From the NCBI GenBank assembly GCA_019247075.1, contig JAFAPR010000120.1, positions 1 to 33,967 of the forward strand: 33,967 bases of DNA. Reading direction: 5' to 3'. The notes beneath the pieces were generated by a model. The model searched no databases. It was not told the origin of the DNA and saw only the letters and a program-made list of their open reading frames with translations. The position numbers and the translations under genes were made by a program. The DNA comes from Solirubrobacterales bacterium. Lineage in GTDB: Bacteria > Actinomycetota > Thermoleophilia > Solirubrobacterales > Solirubrobacteraceae. Every line of letters begins with the position of its first letter. Position 1 is the first letter of the stretch. Shown here piece after piece: positions 1 through 8,282 of the stretch.

Positions 1-20
1 TCGCTGTCACAATCGACTAC

Positions 21-1076
21 GTGAGTGATCAGGTTGTCCTTCCCGGCCCGGAGCACCCCACCGGGACCGTAGCCCGTGCGTTCGCGGACCGCATTCAATC
101 CCGCGAGGAACGCGAGCTTTCGCCTCTGGCGACGCGCTCCTACCCCGCGACGCGGTTGCGTCCCGAGCCTGACTGCGGGCTGCGCACCCCGTTTCAGCGC
201 GACCGCGATCGGATCGTCCACTGCAAGGCATTTCGCCGCCTGAAGCACAAGACGCAAGTGTTCGTGGCCCCCGTCGGCGACCACTACCGCACGCGGCTCA
301 CACACACGCTCGAGGTCACCCAGGTGTCGCGCACGATCGCGCGGGCGCTGCGGCTGAATGAGGACCTCGCGGAGGCGATCGGCCTCGGGCACGACCTCGG
401 GCACCCGCCCTTCGGGCACATTGGGGAGGAGGCGCTCGATCGCTGCCTGCGCACGCGCTTCGGCCGCAGCTTCCACCACAACGAGCAGTCACTGCGCGTG
501 GTCGACGTGCTCGAGCGCGACGGCCGCGGGCTCAACTTGTCCCGGCCTGTCCGCGAGGGAATCCTTCACCATTCCTGGCACGCCCCGCCGCCGTCGACGC
601 TGGAAGGGGCGATCGTCCGCTACGCAGACCGTGTGACCTACATCAACCACGACATCGACGACGCGCTGCGGGCCGGGGTCATCGCGGTCGAAGATCTGCC
701 CGCGGACGCCATCGCGGTGCTCGGAGACAGCGGCCCGCGCCGGATCGACGCGCTCGTGCACGACCTGGTGGAGCACTCCGAGCCGGCCGGCGAGATCGTG
801 CAGGGCCAGGCGGCGGCTGTGGCGATGGCTGCCCTGCGCGAGTTCATGTTCGATCGCGTCTATCTGGGCGCGGAGGCCAGGCGAGAGCACGCCAAGATTG
901 AGCTGGTCATCCGCTCCCTGTTCGATCACTACTGCGCGGCGCCCGGCGAGATACCGGACACCATCCCCGACGGCTCGCTGCAGCAGCGCGTGACCGATTA
1001 CCTTGCAGGCATGACCGACCGGTTTTGCATTCGCGCCTTCGAGGGGCTGAGCGTGCCGGTCGCGTTCGCGTCGTGA
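21..1076 (+). CDS. dgt: Deoxyguanosinetriphosphate triphosphohydrolase-like protein (HD domain)
   Basis: Predicted dNTP triphosphohydrolase of the HD superfamily, which removes triphosphate from dNTPs, classically dGTP, in the cytoplasm. The 351-aa product shows HD metal ligands in order: H95 in RLTHTLEV, H124-D125 in GLGHDLGHPPFGH, and a later Asp in the YADRVTYINHDIDD stretch. The N-terminal segment with FRRLKHKTQVF is typical of the family. Length fits the short actinobacterial class rather than the roughly 500-aa E. coli enzyme. The start is GTG at 21, near the window edge, so an upstream start cannot be fully excluded. It ends 10 bases before dnaG, suggesting co-transcription; a dgt-dnaG pair is common in actinobacteria. 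Substrate preference cannot be read from sequence. Confidence 0.93.
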   Translation: MSDQVVLPGPEHPTGTVARAFADRIQSREERELSPLATRSYPATRLRPEPDCGLRTPFQRDRDRIVHCKAFRRLKHKTQVFVAPVGDHYRTRLTHTLEVTQVSRTIARALRLNEDLAEAIGLGHDLGHPPFGHIGEEALDRCLRTRFGRSFHHNEQSLRVVDVLERDGRGLNLSRPVREGILHHSWHAPPPSTLEGAIVRYADRVTYINHDIDDALRAGVIAVEDLPADAIAVLGDSGPRRIDALVHDLVEHSEPAGEIVQGQAAAVAMAALREFMFDRVYLGAEARREHAKIELVIRSLFDHYCAAPGEIPDTIPDGSLQQRVTDYLAGMTDRFCIRAFEGLSVPVAFAS

Positions 1077-1086
1077 GTCCGCAGCA

Positions 1087-3000
1087 GTGACGCGGTACAC
1101 GTCCGACTCGCGCGAGCGCGTGCTGGACGCCGTCGACATGGTCGCGCTGGTCTCCTCGCGCACCGAGTTGCGGCGGCGCGGCGTCAACAGCTACTTCGGC
1201 CTATGCCCGTTTCACGACGAGCGCACGCCATCGTTCCACGTCTCGCCGGACGAGAAGCTCTACCACTGCTTCGGGTGCCAGGCCTCCGGCAACCCGCTCA
1301 CTTTCGTGATGGAGACCGAGGGCGTCGAGTTCAGCGGCGCCCTGGAGATGCTCGCCAACCGGTTCGGCGTCAGGCTCGAGAGCGAGCGTGAGGATCCCCA
1401 GGCTGCCGCCCGCCGGCGGAGCCGCGAGCGCCTCTACACGCTGCTAGAGCGCGCCACCGCGTACTACGCCCGCTACCTGTGGGAGGCGCGCGAACCCGCG
1501 CAAGCCCGACAGTATCTGGTGGGCCGTGGCCTCGACGAGCAGATCCTGCGCGAGTTTCGGGTGGGGTATGCGCCGAGCGCCTGGGATCGCATCCTGGTGG
1601 CCTCCCGCGGTGCGGGCTTCTCCGACGATGAGCTGTTGGCCGCGGGACTGGTGCAGCGATCGCGTACGGCTCCCGGACGACTCTACGACCGCTTCCGCGC
1701 CCGGATCGTGTTCCCGTGCGCAGATCTGCGCGGACGCGTGGTGGGCTTCGGTGCCCGCGCGATGCGCGACAACCAGCCGCCGAAGTACCTGAACACCGCC
1801 GACGGCGAGCTGTACCACAAGCGCCAGATCCTCTATGGGGTGCAGGTCGCGCGTGCGGTCGCGGCGCGCGCGGGGACGGTGATCCTGGTGGAGGGATACA
1901 CCGACGTCCTGGCCCTCCACGGCGCGGGGCTGCGCAACGCGGTGGGCATCATGGGGACGGCGCTGACCGAAGAGCAGATCGAGCAGCTGCAGAAGATCGC
2001 GCCGGTGCTGTTGCTGTGCCTGGACGCCGACAGCGCCGGCCAGGAGGCGATGGTGCGGGCGGCCGCGCTGGCGCGCAAGCGCGCGCTCGAGCTGCGCGTG
2101 GTGCCGCTGCCCAGCGGCCAGGACCCCGCCGACCTGGTGGCGGGGGAGGGGGCGGACGCGTTGCGCGAGCGCGTCGGGCAGGCCGTGCCGTTCGTCTCCT
2201 TCCAGGTACAGCGGATCCTCGAGCGCGCGGATGTGCGCAGCGTCGAGGGACGCGACCAGGCGGTGCGCGCTCTGCGCCCCCTTTTCGCCGAGATGTCGCC
2301 CGGCCTGCTGCGCGATGAGCTGGGCCGCCGGGTGGCCGACGTGCTCGGGCTCGGACCCGAGCGGCTGGGTGAGCTGTTCACGCGTCGCGAGTCCCCTCCG
2401 TTGTCGGCCTCGTCGTCGCGGGCCGGCCCCAGGGCGCCGGTGGAGCTTTCCAGGATGGTCGACCCGGCGGTGCGCCGGGAGCGCGCGTTCCTCGCTCTGT
2501 GCGTCGCGGTGCCTGCCGAGGGCGAGCGGGCGCTCGAGCGGATCGACAGCGACGAGCACATCACGAGCACACGGCTGCGGCGAGCGGCTGGCCACCTCCG
2601 CGGCCGGCTGGAGGCGCCGCTGAGCGGGCTGCCACCCGACGACGAAGAGCTGGCCCGGACGGTCGCGGATCTCGTCGAGCGCGCAGGGCGGGCCGGCGTG
2701 GTTGCACCCGGTCGCATCGAGCAGCAGTGGCTGTACCTCGAGCTTGCGCGGCTGGACCGGGCCATCCGCCGGGCGCGATCAGGGGTGGCGGTGACGGGGG
2801 CGCGGCCGTCTGGGGGTCGGGGTGATGGAGGCGGGGACGTCGAGGACGCTGTTCGGGGCGCCGATGTCGCTGAGGAGACCCGGCGCGGGGAGGTCGCCGA
2901 GGAGGTCCGGGGTGCCGACGTGCAGACCCTTGCGCGCGAGAAAGAGGCCGTCCGCGCGGCGATCCAGGAGCTAGACGCGCGGCTCGAACGCCCGGTCTAA
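1087..3000 (+). CDS. dnaG: DNA primase
   Basis: Replicative primase that makes RNA primers for DNA synthesis. The N-terminal CHC2 zinc-binding domain has ligands C40, H43, C61 and C64. The catalytic TOPRIM domain follows, with E269 in LVEGYTDVLALH and the acidic pair D313/D315 in CLDADSAGQ. Start is GTG at 1087, ten bases after dgt. At 637 aa it is somewhat longer than typical (about 580-600). The extra length is largely a charged, glycine-rich segment near the C terminus (roughly residues 570-620) in which VRGADV appears twice, followed by a helical tail that would be the helicase-interaction region. The sigma-factor gene rpoD, often next to dnaG in bacteria, is not downstream here. Identification is secure from the zinc and TOPRIM motifs. 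Confidence 0.97.
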   Translation: MTRYTSDSRERVLDAVDMVALVSSRTELRRRGVNSYFGLCPFHDERTPSFHVSPDEKLYHCFGCQASGNPLTFVMETEGVEFSGALEMLANRFGVRLESEREDPQAAARRRSRERLYTLLERATAYYARYLWEAREPAQARQYLVGRGLDEQILREFRVGYAPSAWDRILVASRGAGFSDDELLAAGLVQRSRTAPGRLYDRFRARIVFPCADLRGRVVGFGARAMRDNQPPKYLNTADGELYHKRQILYGVQVARAVAARAGTVILVEGYTDVLALHGAGLRNAVGIMGTALTEEQIEQLQKIAPVLLLCLDADSAGQEAMVRAAALARKRALELRVVPLPSGQDPADLVAGEGADALRERVGQAVPFVSFQVQRILERADVRSVEGRDQAVRALRPLFAEMSPGLLRDELGRRVADVLGLGPERLGELFTRRESPPLSASSSRAGPRAPVELSRMVDPAVRRERAFLALCVAVPAEGERALERIDSDEHITSTRLRRAAGHLRGRLEAPLSGLPPDDEELARTVADLVERAGRAGVVAPGRIEQQWLYLELARLDRAIRRARSGVAVTGARPSGGRGDGGGDVEDAVRGADVAEETRRGEVAEEVRGADVQTLAREKEAVRAAIQELDARLERPV

Positions 3001-3153
3001 AGCCGCCGCGCCCATGACCCCGTCTCGCGCGCCGCGGCGCCCGTCGGTCCGCCCCCCTAGCGCACCCCTTAAAGTCACAAAGTTGTCACGGTTTGCAGGG
3101 CTTTTATGGCTGATTCCGTCCGCCCCGGGTGGGAACATCCGTTCGATCACCAC

Positions 3154-3159
3154 AAGGAG
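3154..3159 (+). promoter_or_regulatory. Ribosome binding site deciding the HNH gene start
   Basis: AAGGAG lies 7 bases before a GTG at 3167. The open frame extends upstream to an ATG at 3014, but that extension is Arg/Pro-rich and not protein-like, so the Shine-Dalgarno match sets the start at 3167. Upstream, TTGTCA at 3083-3088 could be a -35 box, but no convincing -10 was found. Confidence 0.65.
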
Positions 3160-3166
3160 ATCGAAC

Positions 3167-3904
3167 GTGGACAAGTCATCTATCCAGCTGCTGCTGGCCC
3201 AAGGCGAGAGCATCGAACGGATCGCCGGGCGCTTCGGCAAGGACCCCTCGAGCATTTCGTACTGGATGAAGAAGTACGGGCTGGCATCGCCCTACGCGGA
3301 GAAGCACGCGGCGAAGGGGGGGATCGAGCGGGAGCGGTTGGAGGCATTAGTCGATGCTGGGCTCTCAATCGCAGAAATCGGCGCCGCTGTGGGACTTAGC
3401 AAAGCGACGGTCCGGCACTGGCTGAGGCGATACGAGCTCCGGACCCGCGGGTCCGCCGAGCGGAAGGCAATTGCAGCAAAGCGAGCAGCGCGAGACGCCG
3501 GCGCGCTCACGCTCACCATGCCTTGCCCGCGGCATGGGGACACGACCTTCATCCTGGAGGGGCGCGGGTACTACCGTTGCAAGGAGTGCCGAGCCGAGTG
3601 CGTTGTTCGCCGCCGCCAGAAGGTGAAGGCCATCCTGGTGGCTGAGGCAGGCGGGCGGTGCGCGATCTGCGGCTACGACCGCCACGTGCGCGCCCTCCAG
3701 TTTCATCACCGCGATCCTTCGCTCAAGCGGCTAGATATCAGCGGCCGGGGAGTCACGTATTCGATCGAGACGCTCCGGGCAGAGGCCGAAAAGTGTGTTC
3801 TCCTTTGCGCCAACTGCCACGTAGAGGTCGAGACCGGAATGGCCCGGCTACCGCTAGAGTTGGCCTCGCTGACCGGCTCCCGAGAATCGGGCGATCCTGG
3901 GTAG
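3167..3904 (+). CDS. HNH endonuclease-like protein with two helix-turn-helix domains
   Basis: A 245-aa protein with a clear modular layout. Residues 1-40 and 53-92 each form a Hin/resolvase-like helix-turn-helix (SIERIAGRFGKDPSSISYW and SIAEIGAAVGLSKATVRHW). Residues 120-145 hold a zinc-ribbon-like set C120, H123, C138, C141. Residues 157-225 are an HNH module with C165/C168 (CAICGY), the FHH pair H180/H181, and C214/C217/H218 (CANCH). HNH proteins usually cut nucleic acid using one metal; the double HTH suggests sequence-specific DNA binding. Role unknown: it could be a homing-type nuclease, a repair or regulatory protein, or a relict. It ends 14 bases before tRNA-Asn, a common integration locus, but no att repeats or integrase were found. 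GTG start chosen by the AAGGAG site. Confidence 0.75.
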   Translation: MDKSSIQLLLAQGESIERIAGRFGKDPSSISYWMKKYGLASPYAEKHAAKGGIERERLEALVDAGLSIAEIGAAVGLSKATVRHWLRRYELRTRGSAERKAIAAKRAARDAGALTLTMPCPRHGDTTFILEGRGYYRCKECRAECVVRRRQKVKAILVAEAGGRCAICGYDRHVRALQFHHRDPSLKRLDISGRGVTYSIETLRAEAEKCVLLCANCHVEVETGMARLPLELASLTGSRESGDPG

Positions 3905-3917
3905 CACAGCGGATTAC

Positions 3918-3990
3918 TCCGGGGTAGCTCAACAGGAAGAGCAAACGGCTGTTAACCGTTAGGTTGCGGGTTCGAGCCCCGCCCCCGGAG
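3918..3990 (+). tRNA. tRNA-Asn (anticodon GTT)
   Basis: A full 73-base cloverleaf. The acceptor stem TCCGGGG (3918-3924) pairs with CCCCGGA (3983-3989), with discriminator G at 3990. The D stem is GCTC/GAGC. The anticodon stem AACGG/CCGTT encloses loop CTGTTAA with anticodon GTT at 3951-3953. The T stem GCGGG/CCCGC encloses TTCGAGC. The 3' CCA is not encoded. It probably follows the HNH gene in the same transcript or has its own promoter. Confidence 0.97.
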
Positions 3991-4021
3991 CTCTCTTTCA
4001 CGACGCTCAACACAGCCTCCG

Positions 4022-4318
4022 GTGAAGCTCTACGTCTGCTATGGCACCTGGAAGAACGGACCTCGCACCCATCCCTGCGGGGTGGCGTTCGAGGCGCTCA
4101 GGGACGCTGGCTACATTCCGGAGGTGATCCGCTCTTACGGCCTCGGACCTTTACCCGGGATCTTCAACTTCACCCCCGGCCGGCGCGAGGTCAAGCGACT
4201 GACGGGCAACTACTGGGTGCCGGTCATGGTCGGCGACGACGGGACCGTGGTCCAGGGGTCCAAGAAGATCGCCGAGTGGGCGCAGGTGCATCCGGCTCGG
4301 GGAGTCGCCGCTTCGTGA
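4022..4318 (+). CDS. Glutaredoxin / GST-N-terminal-fold small protein
   Basis: A 98-aa protein beginning MKLYVCYGTW, with a beta-alpha-beta pattern, a proline preceding a strand (NYWVPVMV) and a terminal helix (GSKKIAEWAQ). This resembles the thioredoxin-like N-terminal domain of glutaredoxins and glutathione S-transferases. Cys6 and Cys18 are present but there is no CxxC, so a monothiol or non-catalytic role is likely. GTG start at 4022. The stop overlaps the next gene by 4 bases (GTGA), indicating translational coupling, and SBP56 follows. Context suggests a thiol or sulfur-related role, but this is inference; fold assignment is moderate and function unknown. Confidence 0.7.
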   Translation: MKLYVCYGTWKNGPRTHPCGVAFEALRDAGYIPEVIRSYGLGPLPGIFNFTPGRREVKRLTGNYWVPVMVGDDGTVVQGSKKIAEWAQVHPARGVAAS

Positions 4319-4530
4319 GCGAACCGGGATACCCGGCGGGCGCGTCGCAACCGTTCCGCGTGGCCGAGCTCAAAGACTGGGAGTTCCACGGCGCCACCTG
4401 GCGGACGCTCGAGCTCCAGGAGAAACTTGCCGTGATCGAGCTTTGCAGCTGCTCGGGCGAGCCGATGGACCGCGTCGAGTCCCACGACCCCGAGTTGATC
4501 GAGTACGTTCGTAATCACCGAGACGACTGA
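4315..4530 (+). CDS. Small protein of unknown function
   Basis: A 71-aa acidic protein starting with GTG at 4315 inside the upstream stop (GTGA overlap). I do not recognise a family. Visible features are a WEFHGATWRTLELQEK strand/helix pattern, a CSCSGEPMD segment with two cysteines spaced CxC, and an acidic C-terminal helix ending NHRDD. The 9-base gap to SBP56 and the overlap with the glutaredoxin-like gene support a genuine three-gene operon. The CxC could bind metal or take part in thiol chemistry, but nothing proves it. The same frame is open far upstream through the tRNA region, which is not coding. Confidence 0.6.
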   Translation: MSEPGYPAGASQPFRVAELKDWEFHGATWRTLELQEKLAVIELCSCSGEPMDRVESHDPELIEYVRNHRDD

Positions 4531-4539
4531 GGAGGATCC

Positions 4540-5952
4540 GTGCAGCACACAGCCGACCCCACCTTCTACCGCTCCCCCGCCGCGGCGATCGCTGCGCCCG
4601 GCGAGACGCTCGCCTATGTCGCCGCCTTCGACCCGCGGGGGGTCAAGCACGACGCTATCGCCGTGGTCGACTGCGACGCGAGCTCTGACAGCTTTGGGCG
4701 GGTCGTCGGCTGGTCGGAGCTGCCGACCGCCGGCAACGAGTTGCACCACTTCGGATGGAATGCCTGCTCGAGCGCCCTTTGCCACGAGGGGCATGGCGAG
4801 AACGGCGCGCTGGAGCGCCGCTACCTGGTGGTCCCGGGCATCCGCTCGTCGCGCACGTACATCCTCGACACCAAGCCGGATCCCCGGCAGCCCCAGGTGG
4901 CGCGCACGATCGAGCCTGAGGAGCTCGCGAGCAAGGCCGGCTACTCGCGGCCGCACACGGTCCACTGCGGACCCGGCGGGATCTTCATGTCGAACCTAGG
5001 CGGGGCGAACGGCGATGATGGCCCGGGAGGCGTGGCGCTGATCGACCACGACACCTTCGAGGTCACGGGCGCCTGGGAAACGGACCGCGGCGACCAGTTC
5101 CTCGCCTACGACGTCTGGTGGCACCTGAACGATGACGTCGCGATCACCTCCGAGTGGGGGACGCCGGCCATGATCGAGGGCGGCCTGAACCCCGAGGACC
5201 TGCTCGGGCGACGGTTCGGCCACCATCTCGACTTCTGGAGCCTGTCCGGCGGCAAGCTGATCCAGCGAATCGACCTGGGGGACGAGCACCAGATGGTCCT
5301 CGAGCTCCGGCCCGCTCACAACCCGCAGAAGCGGTGGGGGTTCGTGGGCGTGGTGATCAGCGTCGAGGACCTCTCCGCGTCGGTGTGGCTGTGGCACCGG
5401 GACGGTGATGGGTGGGCGGCCAAGAAAGTGATCACGATCGCCGCGGAGCCCGCCGACGAGTCTGAGCTCCCACCCGCGCTCAAGCCGTTCGGAGCGGTGC
5501 CGCCGCTGATCAGCGACATCGACCTGTCCGTCGATGATCGCTGGCTGTACGTCTCGTGCTGGGGCACCGGGGAGCTCAAGCAGTACGACGTCTCGGATCC
5601 CCACAACCCCAGGGAGACAGGGTCGGTGCGCCTCGGCGGGGTGGTGGGCCGCGAGCCACACCCGGCAGCGCCGGAGCTCGCCCTGGCCGGTGGCCCGCAG
5701 ATGGTCGAGATAAGCCGGGACGGCCGGCGCGTGTACTTCACGAACTCGCTGTACGCCGCCTGGGATGAGGTCTTCTACCCGAACGGAGTCGGGGCCTGGA
5801 TGGCGCGAGTCGACGCGGACCCCGACGGAGGCGGCATGACGGTCGACCCCAGGTTCTTCCCCCACGGCGATGACTTCCGCGGCCTGCGCGTTCACCAGAC
5901 GCGACTCCAGGGAGGGGACGCCTCAAGCGACTCCTACTGCTTCGTCGAGTAG
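4540..5952 (+). CDS. Selenium-binding protein SBP56 family (methanethiol oxidase-like)
   Basis: A 470-aa beta-propeller protein of the SBP56 family, whose characterised members include methanethiol oxidase (methanethiol to formaldehyde, H2S and H2O2, with copper). Family-like blocks include GWSELPTAGNELHHFGWNAC near residues 66-85, SRPHTVHCGPGGIFMSNLG near 132-150, the GHHLDFWSLSGGKL block and SDIDLSVDDRWLYVSCWGTG. Length matches the family (about 460-480 aa). GTG start at 4540, preceded by GGAGG at 4531-4535. Last gene of the operon with the glutaredoxin-like and 71-aa proteins. Despite its name the family does not contain selenocysteine, and no in-frame TGA occurs here. Substrate is inferred only from the family. 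Confidence 0.9.
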   Translation: MQHTADPTFYRSPAAAIAAPGETLAYVAAFDPRGVKHDAIAVVDCDASSDSFGRVVGWSELPTAGNELHHFGWNACSSALCHEGHGENGALERRYLVVPGIRSSRTYILDTKPDPRQPQVARTIEPEELASKAGYSRPHTVHCGPGGIFMSNLGGANGDDGPGGVALIDHDTFEVTGAWETDRGDQFLAYDVWWHLNDDVAITSEWGTPAMIEGGLNPEDLLGRRFGHHLDFWSLSGGKLIQRIDLGDEHQMVLELRPAHNPQKRWGFVGVVISVEDLSASVWLWHRDGDGWAAKKVITIAAEPADESELPPALKPFGAVPPLISDIDLSVDDRWLYVSCWGTGELKQYDVSDPHNPRETGSVRLGGVVGREPHPAAPELALAGGPQMVEISRDGRRVYFTNSLYAAWDEVFYPNGVGAWMARVDADPDGGGMTVDPRFFPHGDDFRGLRVHQTRLQGGDASSDSYCFVE

Positions 5953-6005
5953 CGCCGGGTGCTGCATTAGCCGACCAGGGGCGCCGAGGCTTCCACGAAG
6001 GACCC

Positions 6006-7232
6006 CTAGCGAGCGCGGCTGAGCGCGAACTCCTCCACCAGCCCGGCCGCGCGCGTGGCTCCGTCGTTGGCGGCCGCCCAGGCGGCAAGCTCGGCGGCGC
6101 GGGCCCCAAGCCCCGGCTCGGACAGAGCGTGGCGAACGGCGAGCCGCAAGGTGGCAGGGGAGAGGAGACGCCATGGCAGCCGGACGCCCACCCGGGCCCA
6201 CGCGGCGCGCGCCGCATTCTCGGCCATGTCGCCCGCGTGCGGCACGGCGAGGACCGGGCAGCCGCAGGCGAGGGCTCTGACCAGCGTGCCGTGGCCGGCG
6301 TGGGTGAGCACCAGGTCGCATGCAGGCATGGTGCGCGAGTAAGAGACCCACTCGACCAACCGCGCGTTCGCCGGGACGTCGACGGCGGCACCGAGCGGCC
6401 GGCGGTTGGTGGTCGCGAGCACGCGCACCCTCTCGCCTCCGAGCCCGGAGAGCGCGGCACGGAGCAGACGGTGATCCGGATCCTGGGCCGTCGAGGGAGC
6501 CACCAGCACCAACGGGTCTTCGCCCGGCGGGGGCGCCACGTCGTGGTAGGGCGGCTCCCACAGCAGCGGACCGATGACGCGCGCGTGCGGGGGCCAGGCG
6601 CGGGGATACTCGAGCTGGGGGAAGGTCGCCACCAGCGCCAGCTCGGCGCTGATCCCTCCGTGCGGCCGCATCAGCGGCTCGAGCCCGAGGCGCATGCGCG
6701 TCTCGTTGAGCTCCGCCCGGCCACGCTCTACGCCGATCCGCAGCGGGCGCGCGAGGGCACGCCACAGGCCGCGACCCCACGCGGTGCGGGGCAGACGGGC
6801 GCCGAGCGCGTACGGTGGCAGGCCAGGAGCCGCGACTGGATAGACGTGGGGCACGAGCGTGGCCACGGGCAGTCCTTCGAGCTCTCCGGCCAGCGCGGGC
6901 GCGAGCGTGAGGATGTCGTGGAGGACCGCATGGGGCTCGGTCTCGGCCAGCGCGCGCCGCGTCCGGGGCGCGGCGAGCAGGACCGCCTCGTAGGGCTTGA
7001 CGGGCCTCTCCGGGGTGGGGAAGACCGGGTACTCCGGGGCAGCCAGGAAGCGCATGCCGGCGCCCTCCGCGTACCCGCGCCAGCGCTTCCACGTCTCGAA
7101 GACGACCTCGTGCCCGCGCTCCACGAGCCGCGCGCCGAGCGCGAGCATCGGAAACGCGTGCCCCGGGTCGCCGAAGGCCGCCAGAAACAGCCGGAGCTTC
7201 CGCCGCGCGCGTCCAGGACCCTCAGGCCGCAA
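6006..7232 (-). CDS. UGT/MGT-like glycosyltransferase (GT1-type)
   Basis: A glycosyltransferase with GT-B architecture, predicted to move a sugar from a nucleotide donor to a small-molecule or lipid acceptor. The N terminus has the family start FLAAFGDPGHAFPMLALG. The C-terminal donor-binding block contains THAGHGTLVRALACGCP followed by HAGDMAENA, the equivalent of the UGT signature. About 408 aa from a TTG at 7232, chosen because the conserved N terminus begins soon after; the exact start is uncertain. It overlaps the end of the LLM oxidoreductase gene by 11 bases and so probably sits last in an SDR-LLM-GT operon. Acceptor unknown. The 53-base gap to the convergent SBP56 gene holds no clear terminator. 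Confidence 0.82.
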   Translation of the reverse strand: MRPEGPGRARRKLRLFLAAFGDPGHAFPMLALGARLVERGHEVVFETWKRWRGYAEGAGMRFLAAPEYPVFPTPERPVKPYEAVLLAAPRTRRALAETEPHAVLHDILTLAPALAGELEGLPVATLVPHVYPVAAPGLPPYALGARLPRTAWGRGLWRALARPLRIGVERGRAELNETRMRLGLEPLMRPHGGISAELALVATFPQLEYPRAWPPHARVIGPLLWEPPYHDVAPPPGEDPLVLVAPSTAQDPDHRLLRAALSGLGGERVRVLATTNRRPLGAAVDVPANARLVEWVSYSRTMPACDLVLTHAGHGTLVRALACGCPVLAVPHAGDMAENAARAAWARVGVRLPWRLLSPATLRLAVRHALSEPGLGARAAELAAWAAANDGATRAAGLVEEFALSRAR

Positions 7233-8256
7233 GCTCTGCAATGGAGCGCAGTTGGGCGATGCGGCCCTCGGAGGAGACAGCCATGGGCGCGACCATGAGC
7301 GTGCCGACGCCGGCCTCGCGGAAGGCGGCCAGCCGATCACGCACGACGTCGCGCGGGCCACACAGCGAGATTAGGTCGATCAGCTCATCGGGGATCGCCG
7401 CGCACGCCTGCTCCCGCTTGCCGGCGAGGTACAGATCCTGGATTTCCCTGGCGGCCTGTTCAAAGCCGTAGCGCTGCACGAGCTGGTTGTAGAAGTTCTG
7501 CTCGCGCGACCCCATGCCGCCGACGTACAGGGCCACTCCCGGCCGCATCGCATTGCGCGCAAGCTCGAGGTCCTCGGACACGAAGGCGTTGACCATGGGA
7601 GCGATCTCGAAGCCATCGAGCGACCGCCCAGCCCGCGCCGCGCCCTGCTCGAGCAGCGTCCTCAGTTCGGAGATGTGTTCGGGCGAAAAGAAGGTCGGGA
7701 TCCAGCCGTCCGCGATCTCGCCGGCTAGGCGGGTGTTGTTGGGGCCGATTGCCGCGAGGTAGATCGGGATGCGCTCCTGGACCGGCGCAATCGTGAGCTT
7801 TAGCGCCTTCCCGGGCCCGTCGGGGAGGGGAAGCTGGATCGTCTCGCCCGCGAACGACACCCGCTCGCGGGCGAGCGCTATCCGCACCACCGCCACGTAC
7901 TCGCGCGTGCGCCGCAACTGGCGCGCGAAGCGCTGGCCGTGCCACCCCTCGGCCACCTGGGGGCCGGAGGAGCCGATGCCGAGCACCATCCGCCCCTCGG
8001 AGAGCTGGTCGATTGTGGCGGCAGTCATGGCCGCCATCGCGGGCGTGCGCCCGGGCATCTGGAAGATCGCCGAGCCCAGGCGGATCGTCGACGTTTGCGC
8101 CGCCAGCCACGCCAACACGGTCGCCGCGTCCGAGCCGTAGGCCTCGGCGGTCCAGGCCGAGTGATAGCCGAGCCGCTCGGCCTCGCGCACGACCTGGAGC
8201 TGGTCCGCGGAACCCATGCCGAGCCCCCAGTAGCCCACATGCACCCCAAGCTTCAT
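7222..8256 (-). CDS. LLM class (F420-dependent type) oxidoreductase
   Basis: A 344-aa luciferase-like TIM-barrel flavin/F420 oxidoreductase. Supporting motifs are the N-terminal strand KLGVHVGYWG, the EAERLGYHSAWTAEAYGSD block, TIRLGSAIFQMPGRTPAMAA, and DQLSEGRMVLGIGSSGPQV, which is diagnostic of bacterial LLM proteins. It ends with a conserved C-terminal barrel segment (CGPRDVVRDRLAAFREAGV). Members of this subgroup usually use coenzyme F420; the cofactor here is inferred. ATG start at 8256, 26 bases after the SDR stop. Its last 11 bases overlap the predicted glycosyltransferase start. Substrate unknown; clustering with an SDR and a glycosyltransferase suggests a shared pathway on a lipid or small molecule. 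Confidence 0.9.
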   Translation of the reverse strand: MKLGVHVGYWGLGMGSADQLQVVREAERLGYHSAWTAEAYGSDAATVLAWLAAQTSTIRLGSAIFQMPGRTPAMAAMTAATIDQLSEGRMVLGIGSSGPQVAEGWHGQRFARQLRRTREYVAVVRIALARERVSFAGETIQLPLPDGPGKALKLTIAPVQERIPIYLAAIGPNNTRLAGEIADGWIPTFFSPEHISELRTLLEQGAARAGRSLDGFEIAPMVNAFVSEDLELARNAMRPGVALYVGGMGSREQNFYNQLVQRYGFEQAAREIQDLYLAGKREQACAAIPDELIDLISLCGPRDVVRDRLAAFREAGVGTLMVAPMAVSSEGRIAQLRSIAELAA

Positions 8257-8282
8257 CGTGGCCCCGGTCGCGTCACGACGAC

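Noticed and set aside
1444-2595. Long minus-strand frame opposite dnaG
   Set aside because: Arg/His-rich, without family motifs, and fully covered by the certain DNA primase; typical shadow in GC-rich DNA.
3900-4021. Integrative element at tRNA-Asn
   Set aside because: No duplicate of the tRNA 3' end and no integrase were found in the window.
4540-5952. SBP56 as a selenoprotein
   Set aside because: The family name refers to selenium binding; the frame has no in-frame TGA and Cys residues are encoded normally.
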